NCBI GenBank assembly: GCA_011049795.1
Contig: DRHD01000126.1
Location: 1 to 5,854 of the forward strand
Length of the DNA: 5,854 nucleotides
Direction: 5' to 3'
Source of the DNA: Porticoccus sp.
GTDB lineage: Bacteria; Pseudomonadota; Gammaproteobacteria; Pseudomonadales; Porticoccaceae
Shown here: piece by piece, positions 1-5,854 of the stretch
Position numbering within the stretch: the first letter of the stretch is position 1
Layout of the letters: the number at the start of each line of letters is the position of its first letter
The notes under the pieces: model-generated
What the model was told of the DNA's origin: nothing
The model's input: the letters and a program-made list of their open reading frames with translations, nothing else
Database searches by the model: none
Translations under genes and position numbers: made by a program

Positions 1-2
1 GG

Positions 3-2918
3 GCGGCGGTCATCCGTTACACCGTGCCCGGCGATTACATGCCGCGCCTGACCGTCACCGACGATGGCGGACAAACTCAATTTTTCACACCATTTGTCAA
101 AATTGCGCCCGCCGATCTCTCATCAATTGTTAATCTACGGTTTAGTGATGTATCAATTAGCGCTGATGTGACTGAGGGTTGGAACATGACCATGCCATTT
201 TGGGATGGCGTGCAGACTGTACTAGATGGCAGTATGTGTGCTGTCTATATGCCGCACAAAACGAGCGGCAATAAGTTATTATTTTGTGGGCGTATCCGTA
301 ACGAGGGCATTGAATTCACCGCTAACGGCAGGGGTATGGCGCGCTTTAATGTAACCGGGCTTGCGGCGACAATGAACAATATCAACGCCATTGAATGGAA
401 ATTCAAAGATGTCAGTAGCCCTGATGACTTTGCGGAAATTAAAACACTAACGCCCTGGCGTGCTATGGCTGTATATATCCGTGAGATGACCAACATTAAC
501 AACACACATTCATTAGAATTTGACGATGTGTCCGATGATTATCAATACATATCCTATTTTTTCCAAAAAGGGAAATTGCTTGACAGCCTGCGCGGGCAGA
601 TGTGGTCTATTAATATGGACTTCGAGTTTACGTCCGATGGCATGTTCAAGTTGGTTCGCAACATGCGCTATATCCCGACAGCAGACCGTAGCGCCTTGAC
701 TACCATTGCCGATTTCCAATTTAAGCACTATACCAATACCAACATTGATGACATTATGTATAGTTTAGAAAAGGATCATAGCTATCAAGTTGGTAGGGCA
801 ATAGCGGGTAACGGTTGGTACAACACCACATCTAAAAAACCAACATATTTCGCGTCAATCTCACCGCCTATACAGCCAGCACGCGGCCCGGAGCAATCGA
901 CAACCGACAGACAAATATTGAAAGCAAACCTGATTCGCGCCGATGCCGAGACTGAGGGCAAACAACGAGTGCGTAACGATTTCGCGGCCAAGCAATTTCT
1001 GGATACCATCAGGATGCGGGTTGCGGGCGGGATGCTTGGCAAAATGAACCCCAGCGTATCTGATTTATACACACACACCTTGACCGTCTCAGATGGTATC
1101 AGGCGCATCACCTACACTACTAGTGACAAATGGTTATTGACTTCATTTGTATTGGCACTGGATAATATCACCGGGCAACTGATGTTTGATGATGCCACTT
1201 TCCAGATTGAGAGCGATGATTTAGGCTTTGCGATTTCTATCCGCAATCCCTTACCGCTTACATTTTATGATAACCCGGTCATGATGCCCCTGCCAGCCAT
1301 GCCCGCTTTCGACTATAGCCCCTCTATCGACTTACCGACGGGCGCGGTTGAAGGTGATGAGCAACCGGTAACACAGGCGGATACTAGCCCTGTTGATGGT
1401 GCACAAGACCCATCAACGATGCCGGTTTTCAATAACAGCACGCTAGTCTGCTGGTCGGAAACTCGCTCACAGATGACACGCGAGTTTGGCAATCCAGCGC
1501 CAGCATGGTTTGAGATAGCGCCGGGCGCGTTGCCATCCGGCCACAAGATACAGCAATTTGCCTGGAACAGAGACGAGGATGGCGGCACGGGCGGTTATCT
1601 TATCGCTCACAATGACACCATCGCAACACCTGATACTCGCATCTATTATCGTAAAAATGTCGGTTCTATGGAGGTATGGACTGAGGCGACACTGACCGAC
1701 ATGCTGGCGACGATGGTCAATGTAACGGGCAAAAGTGGTGTTATTGTCTATGGAAAATTTCAACAATTTGTTTCCGGTAGTTGGACATTCCACTTTTTAG
1801 CAGTTGGCATCGGCGGCGGCCCAAACAATAATGGTATCGATGGCGGGTCTGGCGTTTCATTAGAACCTTCTGATAGCGCAGGAAATCCGCATGGCGCTCC
1901 TATATCAGAGCGTCCCGGCGTGTATTCTGAGGCAAACGATTGGTTCAGTGGTGTGGGTGGCGATGGTGGAAAAGTATGTGATATTCTGTGGCCCGTCCCG
2001 ATAGGGGTAACTTTAACGGCAGTTAAATCATTTAATTCAATCGTTAGAGGAACGGGGTCGGGCGGTGAAAAGAATTTTGGCATTTCAATAGACGGCGTAA
2101 ATGTGGCCTCTGGCTCGTGGGGGGTGACAGCATTTCCCCAAGAATCTACGTTAACTGCCGCGGGTGGCCCTTGGCCTGCGGCTTCTCAAATTATATTTCA
2201 TAATTCCAAGGATCATGGCAGTGGTGACGGCTACGTCCGTATCTCAGGCGTTCGCATTGAGGGTGGTGGCACAGCCGATTTTGCAGGAACACGCTTTAGT
2301 GATGATAATGGTGAAGCATTCGAGGTCGCACAAAGCGTCGGCTCAATGGCGTTGGGAGATGGTAGTTTCACTCGACGCAAGGGGCAGCGTGTCTTGGCTG
2401 CTAAGGATGAAAATGTAAAGCGTGCTGCACTTGCCGGGCAAGCATACCTGTTCAATGCCGATCAGGGCGCGGCCGCTGTAGGCGCTGGGCGCTATGCGAT
2501 GGCTCTATTAAAATTCGGCAAAGATGATGATTATCTGGTAGCACTTGATGCCACCACCGGGTTACAAAAAGTTGTCAACAATGTGCTAACTGACATCACA
2601 CCAAACGATGGTGCGAATGACGGCTTCGCTGTCGGGCCGGGTGCGTTGGCCATGACCTCCATTGACGATGATTTTATCTGGTTTCTAGGCAATTTTGGCG
2701 GGTCTGTCAAGCTGGCATACAGCACCGATCTGGGTACGAGTTGGAATTTTAATGCTGACCCGACCAGCAACGCTACATGGGTTACGGCCAACCCGCGCAG
2801 TTCTAAGATGATCTACATTTCTGACGGCTCAAGTATCCTGCAATCGCTAGATGGCGGTGCAACCTTAACCTCGCACACCTCACCGATTTCTAATTTGACG
2901 GGAGTTGCAGCCTTATGA
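3..2918 (+). CDS. Large phage tail hub-like protein with PKD-like N-terminal end and C-terminal Asp-box propeller (5' partial)
   Basis: The frame is open to the left edge. A GTG at 24 is a possible start, but the codons before it read AAVIRYT and continue into VPGDYMPRLTVTDDGG, the last strands of a PKD-like domain, so the true start lies upstream. About 971 residues are visible. Nucleotides 118-1300 are beta-rich with short helices. Their order resembles phage tail/baseplate hub proteins (gp27/gpD class): a FCGRI-type strand, a helical AETEGKQRVRNDFAAKQF segment near 946-1000, and a closing KWLLTSFVLALDNITGQLMF stretch. A Pro/Asp/Gln-rich linker (1311-1430) follows. The rest looks like a beta-propeller with Asp-box motifs SDDNGEAF (2298-2321), STDLGTSW (2721-2744) and SLDGGATL (2844-2867). 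A glycine-rich insertion occupies about 1800-2280. There are no sialidase catalytic residues I can assign, so binding is likelier than hydrolysis. The gene overlaps the next by ATGA. A phage tail role is fairly sure; the hub assignment is inference. Confidence 0.8.
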   Translation, partial: AAVIRYTVPGDYMPRLTVTDDGGQTQFFTPFVKIAPADLSSIVNLRFSDVSISADVTEGWNMTMPFWDGVQTVLDGSMCAVYMPHKTSGNKLLFCGRIRNEGIEFTANGRGMARFNVTGLAATMNNINAIEWKFKDVSSPDDFAEIKTLTPWRAMAVYIREMTNINNTHSLEFDDVSDDYQYISYFFQKGKLLDSLRGQMWSINMDFEFTSDGMFKLVRNMRYIPTADRSALTTIADFQFKHYTNTNIDDIMYSLEKDHSYQVGRAIAGNGWYNTTSKKPTYFASISPPIQPARGPEQSTTDRQILKANLIRADAETEGKQRVRNDFAAKQFLDTIRMRVAGGMLGKMNPSVSDLYTHTLTVSDGIRRITYTTSDKWLLTSFVLALDNITGQLMFDDATFQIESDDLGFAISIRNPLPLTFYDNPVMMPLPAMPAFDYSPSIDLPTGAVEGDEQPVTQADTSPVDGAQDPSTMPVFNNSTLVCWSETRSQMTREFGNPAPAWFEIAPGALPSGHKIQQFAWNRDEDGGTGGYLIAHNDTIATPDTRIYYRKNVGSMEVWTEATLTDMLATMVNVTGKSGVIVYGKFQQFVSGSWTFHFLAVGIGGGPNNNGIDGGSGVSLEPSDSAGNPHGAPISERPGVYSEANDWFSGVGGDGGKVCDILWPVPIGVTLTAVKSFNSIVRGTGSGGEKNFGISIDGVNVASGSWGVTAFPQESTLTAAGGPWPAASQIIFHNSKDHGSGDGYVRISGVRIEGGGTADFAGTRFSDDNGEAFEVAQSVGSMALGDGSFTRRKGQRVLAAKDENVKRAALAGQAYLFNADQGAAAVGAGRYAMALLKFGKDDDYLVALDATTGLQKVVNNVLTDITPNDGANDGFAVGPGALAMTSIDDDFIWFLGNFGGSVKLAYSTDLGTSWNFNADPTSNATWVTANPRSSKMIYISDGSSILQSLDGGATLTSHTSPISNLTGVAAL

Positions 2919-4684
2919 CCTTCGACCTTGACCCACGAAGCGCCAGCATCATAGCGCGTGCAGCGCGACAGAGGCGTAAATACCGCGATGTTGTGCAGCT
3001 AAATGCAATACAAGCTATTTTGGGTGATGAAAACGGTGCTATTAGTGTGCCTGGTGAGCCGCACAATTATTTGGTGCGTATAGCAAATGGCGAAAACAGT
3101 GATGGCTCAACACAATACGGGCGGGCTTTCCCGGTGTTGTCCGGTATTTATATGGAATCAGAAGAAGTCGGAACGCCTGTTATTATTGGTATTGCTTATG
3201 ATGGGCAATGGGCGATATTAGGAATAGACCGGGCTGCTACGGTAGAGATGGGGCGTAACCCGCGCTCCGGCAATGTCAACAGTCCCTATCGGCAATTTGT
3301 CTATATGCGTAATGCTGACCTGTTCTATGCCGTGCCGATGGGCACACAGCTAACACAGGTAATGGAGGTACGGGTTGAGCCATCGCCATACATAAATGAC
3401 TCCGGCGTGCATACAACATTTGTCGGCGGGCTTATTGATTTAGCGGGTGATGTGCCTGCTGCTGATGGCGACGGCAATAGCCAGCATCTGATAGCTGCTG
3501 TTTTTGTCAATAGTAGCGGTGCGTTGGAAAGCAAAACGAGTACCGCCAAACTTATCGACAACGTATTAACGTGGACGGTTGATGTTGTCGAGGCTTTTGG
3601 CAATCGCACGGCGCGGGCCTTGGCTGTGCGTTATTACAGGCTGTTTACGGGTCATGTATTGCTGACAAAAGCTGATGAATTTGGCGATGGGCGGCCATGG
3701 ATAACGGGGCCGACCCGGCGCAATAATTTTACGGCCACAACCGCGCCTAATCCGGCGGTGGATGATATTACATTGCGCTATGAGGTTGGCTCATGGTGGT
3801 TTGATGTTACCCTTGACAATCATCACGTTTGTTTAGACAACAGCAACGGCGCGGCTGTTTGGCATCAGATGGTATTGGTCAACCCGGCTACGGCAGCCCA
3901 GAACACAATCCAACCGACAACAGATGTCGTGCCCTTGACATTGAAAGCTCATAGTGGCGGACTGGCCAATGGGTTGGAAATCACAGATGACAGCGATAAC
4001 AAGCATGTTGTTTTAAGCAAGCCCGGCGCTACTGACCCCAACACCTATATCAATAAACAGGTCGGCGACAGTGATACCATTATAGCTGGCGATACCGAAG
4101 CTAATCTCTTCAAAGTAGACGCTGGTAATAATGAGGTGCGTCAAGGTGATAGCGACACCAACTATGCCGCCAGTGATAGCACAGGCAATTCGTGGTGGGT
4201 AGGCACTGGCGGGCTTATTGGCGGGCACATGTACATTCCTGGCGCGGACATCGTAGTTGACATCACAGATAACAACCCGACAGAAGTGTTTGACGATGGC
4301 TCGACATCGGCGGGCGACGGCTGGACTGCCGGGGAATTGAACGGTGTCACGTTTCCGACAGGTGGGGATGAACATTTTTTGACGGTCACGAAGCCTGGGA
4401 AATATAGGGTTATTTGGGACATGTCGTTTAATATGGCCTCGCCAGGCGCTAATGTGGAAATACATATGGGTATTATGGTTGACGGAGCAGCAATCCGCGA
4501 CAAAGGTGAGGCGCACCGGACAATCGCCAATAATAGTGATACTGGCAATACTGGGGCGAATGCCCGCTTAGACTTACCCAACGGGACGGAACAAATCAGT
4601 TTGTGGATACTAAACGCACAAAATAATAATGATGTGACTGTCGAGCATGGTAATGTGGATATCGAATTGGTGGCCGGAACATAA
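2915..4684 (+). CDS. Phage tail fibre/spike-like protein with C-terminal C1q-like jelly roll
   Basis: This 589-residue protein is probably part of the tail tip that touches the host surface. The N-terminal 30 residues are basic and helical (RAARQRRKYRDVV). Residues about 45-110 form a beta domain ending VGTPVIIGIAYDGQWAILGID, reminiscent of the OB-fold of spike proteins, though this is only a resemblance. Residues about 330-350 (NTIQPTTDVVPLTLKAHSGG) match a segment familiar from phage fibre proteins. This is followed by LFKVDAGNNEVRQGD and two GDSDT copies. From GHMYIPG (about residue 437) to the end, the pattern fits a C1q/TNF-like trimeric jelly roll: FLTVTKPGKYRVIWDMSF, AHRTIANNSDTGN, LDLPNGTEQISLWILN, VTVEHGNVDIELV. 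The start overlaps the upstream stop (ATGA), with GGGAG at 2900-2904, 10 nt upstream, as a modest ribosome binding site. Translation is probably coupled. A carbohydrate- or receptor-binding role is inferred from the fold; no catalytic residues are visible. Confidence 0.85.
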   Translation: MTFDLDPRSASIIARAARQRRKYRDVVQLNAIQAILGDENGAISVPGEPHNYLVRIANGENSDGSTQYGRAFPVLSGIYMESEEVGTPVIIGIAYDGQWAILGIDRAATVEMGRNPRSGNVNSPYRQFVYMRNADLFYAVPMGTQLTQVMEVRVEPSPYINDSGVHTTFVGGLIDLAGDVPAADGDGNSQHLIAAVFVNSSGALESKTSTAKLIDNVLTWTVDVVEAFGNRTARALAVRYYRLFTGHVLLTKADEFGDGRPWITGPTRRNNFTATTAPNPAVDDITLRYEVGSWWFDVTLDNHHVCLDNSNGAAVWHQMVLVNPATAAQNTIQPTTDVVPLTLKAHSGGLANGLEITDDSDNKHVVLSKPGATDPNTYINKQVGDSDTIIAGDTEANLFKVDAGNNEVRQGDSDTNYAASDSTGNSWWVGTGGLIGGHMYIPGADIVVDITDNNPTEVFDDGSTSAGDGWTAGELNGVTFPTGGDEHFLTVTKPGKYRVIWDMSFNMASPGANVEIHMGIMVDGAAIRDKGEAHRTIANNSDTGNTGANARLDLPNGTEQISLWILNAQNNNDVTVEHGNVDIELVAGT

Positions 4685-4688
4685 ACTG

Positions 4689-4697
4689 TGCTATAAT
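4689..4697 (+). promoter_or_regulatory. Candidate extended -10 promoter (TGCTATAAT)
   Basis: TATAAT at 4692-4697 is a perfect sigma70 -10 hexamer, preceded by TG one base upstream (4689-4690), the extended -10 arrangement that can work without a -35. The best -35-like hexamer is TTGGTG (4667-4672) at a long 19-bp spacing, so the -35 is weak. It lies in the only intergenic gap of the window, just after the fibre stop codon and about 30 nt before the next ATG. It would start a short leader for the membrane-protein cassette. No operator or hairpin terminator is visible beside it. Confidence 0.5.
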
Positions 4698-4728
4698 AGC
4701 AGAGGCGCAATGAGCGCGGGGTAAACAT

Positions 4729-5298
4729 ATGGAACAGATTGTCAAGTTAGCAGCTGATTTTATCGAAGCACAGGGCATGATGGCTTTCGTTGTTGTTGTC
4801 CTCGCCGTGCTGATGTACCGGGATCAAACAAGCCGTGCTATTGAAAGCAAACAGCAAGGCGATATGCTCAAAATCCTTAGCGTCCAAGTATCCAATAATA
4901 CGGCCATTATCAATAAGGTGGATGAGATTAAAACAGAACTGATAGCTGAGACCCAATCAATATCGGATGCTTCCACAGCGCCACTTATAACGTCAATAGA
5001 CGCAAGCGCGGAAATAGTCAAGCAACAAGGTGATGCCATGAACGGAAAACTAGATGCACTAGAAAGCGCAGTCAATGGTGTGGTTGAAATAATGAACACA
5101 ACATTCCCAAGCATAGTCACAAAAGTAGAGGCAGTAAGCGATGGCATGACTACGGTTTTGGAGCGCCTTGACGAATTGAAAAGCGAAACCGATGCGCCGA
5201 CAGAACCAATACCTACTATTAAGCCCGACAGCGAAGAGCCGCCGTTGGGCAAAATCAAAACGAAAGTTGAAATGAAAACGGCAAAGGAGAATATATAA
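4729..5298 (+). CDS. Single-pass membrane protein with long coiled coil, holin-like (BhlA/UviB-type layout)
   Basis: This 189-residue protein has a short N-terminal helix (1-15) and one hydrophobic segment (about 16-30, GMMAFVVVVLAVLMY). A charged R-D-x4-R flank and a long heptad-like region (about 35-155, rich in I/V/L with K/E) follow. The tail is Pro/Glu/Lys-rich and ends KENI. Net negative charge before the membrane segment and basic residues after it suggest the C-terminus is cytoplasmic, which argues against a spanin. The layout (short N-terminus, AQG before the TM, basic flank, coiled coil) resembles BhlA/UviB-type bacteriocin/phage holin-like proteins, but those are usually much shorter, so the long coiled coil is extra. 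The start is ATG 4729 with GGGG (4718-4721) 7 nt upstream, a weak binding site. The position after the tail genes and before a second holin-like gene supports a lysis role. Function is inferred, and a structural anchor is an alternative. Confidence 0.75.
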   Translation: MEQIVKLAADFIEAQGMMAFVVVVLAVLMYRDQTSRAIESKQQGDMLKILSVQVSNNTAIINKVDEIKTELIAETQSISDASTAPLITSIDASAEIVKQQGDAMNGKLDALESAVNGVVEIMNTTFPSIVTKVEAVSDGMTTVLERLDELKSETDAPTEPIPTIKPDSEEPPLGKIKTKVEMKTAKENI

Positions 5299-5300
5299 TG
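5278..5300 (+). promoter_or_regulatory. Strong ribosome binding site embedded in the upstream gene's C-terminal codons (junction copy 1)
   Basis: AAAGGAGA (5283-5290) lies 7 nt before ATG 5298 and fixes that start over the in-frame ATG at 5304. The same bases encode the last residues (TAKENI) of the coiled-coil membrane protein. Stop and start overlap as TAATG (5296-5300). The segment matches 20 of 23 positions with 5577-5599. Confidence 0.8.
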
Positions 5301-5597
5301 GCTATGGGCGACCAGTATTGTCCATATTGCAATAGCTATGTTTATCCTAATCGAGACGGTATGGGTAGTCATTGTAAATGCCCTCCTCTATCAAACTCAT
5401 TTACTACATATCAAGTACCCATCCCAAATTGGTTAAACAAAGAACAACAAAGGAAGTTTGCATCCAAACATATCGAAATGCAAAAAGGCAGCACTCAAGC
5501 CGCGCAGGAAATTGATGATATGTTTACGATGCTGATTGATGGTTATAAGTTGAACAAAGAACCATCCGAACACGAAACAGAAAAGGAGAATATCTAA
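5298..5597 (+). CDS. Small zinc-ribbon-like protein of unknown function
   Basis: This 99-residue protein has an N-terminal CPYC (Cys8, Cys11) and a second knuckle HCKC (His25, Cys26, Cys28) 14 residues later, enough to form one zinc-binding site of zinc-ribbon type. The rest is mostly helical and polar (NWLNKEQQRKFASKHIEMQ and then QAAQEIDDMFTMLIDGY), with an acidic/basic tail ending ETEKENI. No membrane segment or signal peptide is visible. I do not recognise the family. It sits between two membrane-protein genes and is coupled to both by TAATG overlaps with strong Shine-Dalgarno sequences, so it is made with them. By hand count its GC is about 40%, against about 50% for the following gene, hinting at a different history. 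Candidate roles are regulator, assembly factor or accessory lysis protein; none can be chosen from sequence. Confidence 0.8.
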   Translation: MAMGDQYCPYCNSYVYPNRDGMGSHCKCPPLSNSFTTYQVPIPNWLNKEQQRKFASKHIEMQKGSTQAAQEIDDMFTMLIDGYKLNKEPSEHETEKENI

Positions 5598-5599
5598 TG
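5577..5599 (+). promoter_or_regulatory. Strong ribosome binding site embedded in the upstream gene's C-terminal codons (junction copy 2)
   Basis: AAAAGGAGA (5581-5589) lies 7 nt before ATG 5597, the same spacing as in junction copy 1. It encodes the end of the zinc-ribbon protein (TEKENI), and the stop overlaps the start as TAATG (5595-5599). It supports the start of the truncated holin-like gene at the right edge. Confidence 0.8.
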
Positions 5600-5854
5600 C
5601 AATATCTACAACAACTATTGAACGCACTATATCTGCCGGGCTTGCTGAAATCCAAGCGCTTTTGGTCAGCAGTCTTTGGTGTGGTGGCAGTCGTTGCCGC
5701 TTCATACGAGCCGGGGCTTGAGCCGTACATGCCGCAAATCATCGAAGGCGCGGTTGTCGGTGTTGTAATGCTTGTCGGAGGCTACAGCCTTCAGGATGCG
5801 GTTGCAGCCGGGATGAAAGCGTATATGGAATACAATAATGACGATGATAGTAAC
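5597..5854 (+). CDS. Two-TM holin-like membrane protein (3' partial)
   Basis: The frame from ATG 5597 stays open for 86 codons to the window edge, so the stop is missing. The protein starts MQYLQQLLNALYLPGLLKSKRFW. Two hydrophobic segments follow, about 22-36 (FWSAVFGVVAVVAAS) and 51-65 (GAVVGVVMLVGGYSL), separated by a short Pro/Glu-rich loop (YEPGLEPYMPQIIE). A helix AVAAGMKAYMEYNNDDDSN comes next. The pattern of a basic SKRFW entry, two short TM helices and a GYSLQDA exit is familiar from small phage holin-like proteins, and the acidic DDDSN tail suggests the end is close. Holins form the membrane lesions that release endolysin. The start is supported by AAAAGGAGA 7 nt upstream and the TAATG overlap with the zinc-ribbon gene. 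Holin is likely by topology and context, not proven; a non-lytic membrane protein remains possible. Confidence 0.75.
   Translation, partial: MQYLQQLLNALYLPGLLKSKRFWSAVFGVVAVVAASYEPGLEPYMPQIIEGAVVGVVMLVGGYSLQDAVAAGMKAYMEYNNDDDSN

Noticed and set aside
24..26. GTG at 24 as the true start of the large tail gene
   Set aside because: The frame stays open to the left edge, the codons before it complete a PKD-like strand pattern, and no Shine-Dalgarno sequence is present.
2164..2418. Second + strand frame of 84 residues inside the large tail gene
   Set aside because: It is out of frame with a continuous, well-patterned protein, has no binding site upstream and shows no recognisable domain.
2298..2867. 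Asp-box motifs as evidence for an active sialidase
   Set aside because: Asp-boxes are structural and occur in many non-enzymatic propellers. No arginine triad or FRIP-type motif could be identified.
4705..4717. GCGC-AATGA-GCGC hairpin as a terminator
   Set aside because: The stem is only 4 bp and is followed by GGGG rather than a T-run, so it does not look like an intrinsic terminator.
4013..4728. Long minus-strand open frames (167 and 188 residues) opposite the fibre gene
   Set aside because: They lie antisense to a protein with clear fibre and C1q-like patterns, overlap each other, have Ser/Pro/Cys-rich shadow composition and lack convincing ribosome binding sites.
4824..5372. Minus-strand open frame of 182 residues with hydrophobic stretches
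   Set aside because: It spans the junction of two well-supported + strand genes. The hydrophobic runs arise from the reverse complement of coiled-coil codons.

Overview
The window looks like a late region of a tailed bacteriophage or prophage, at the boundary between the tail-tip/fibre genes and a membrane-protein (probably lysis) cassette. All supported genes are on the + strand and tightly packed: ATGA and TAATG stop/start overlaps plus one 44-nt gap, with no RNA genes, IS elements or CRISPR. The host is bacterial, judging by strong Shine-Dalgarno sequences (AAAGGAGA) and a sigma70-type -10 element. GC is intermediate by eye. The host phylum cannot be named from the sequence; an environmental or uncultured phage is the most natural reading.

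Region 1 (1-2918) is the 3' part of a very large tail gene that is already open at the left edge. It begins inside the end of a PKD-like domain, continues into a region that reads like a tail/baseplate hub, passes through a proline/acidic linker, and ends in a beta-propeller-like section with three Asp-box (BNR) motifs and a glycine-rich insertion. Region 2 (2915-4684) encodes a fibre- or spike-like protein: an N-terminal beta domain, a phage-fibre repeat segment and a C-terminal C1q/TNF-like jelly roll. The two genes are translationally coupled and probably form parts of one host-contact apparatus.

Region 3 (4685-4728) is the only intergenic gap. It carries a perfect extended -10 promoter element (TGCTATAAT), so the downstream cassette may have its own promoter. 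Region 4 (4729-5854) contains three small genes: a single-pass membrane protein with a long cytoplasmic coiled coil (BhlA/UviB-like layout), a small zinc-ribbon-like protein of unknown function, and a two-TM holin-like protein that runs off the right edge with no stop. The two junctions in this cassette are near-identical: each downstream ribosome binding site also encodes the C-terminal KENI of the upstream protein. An endolysin gene would be expected just past the right edge, but that is not visible here.

Nothing in the window is clearly a new molecular system. The most unusual items are the multi-domain hub/propeller fusion, the insertion inside its propeller, and the holin-like/zinc-ribbon/holin-like cassette with its repeated junctions.
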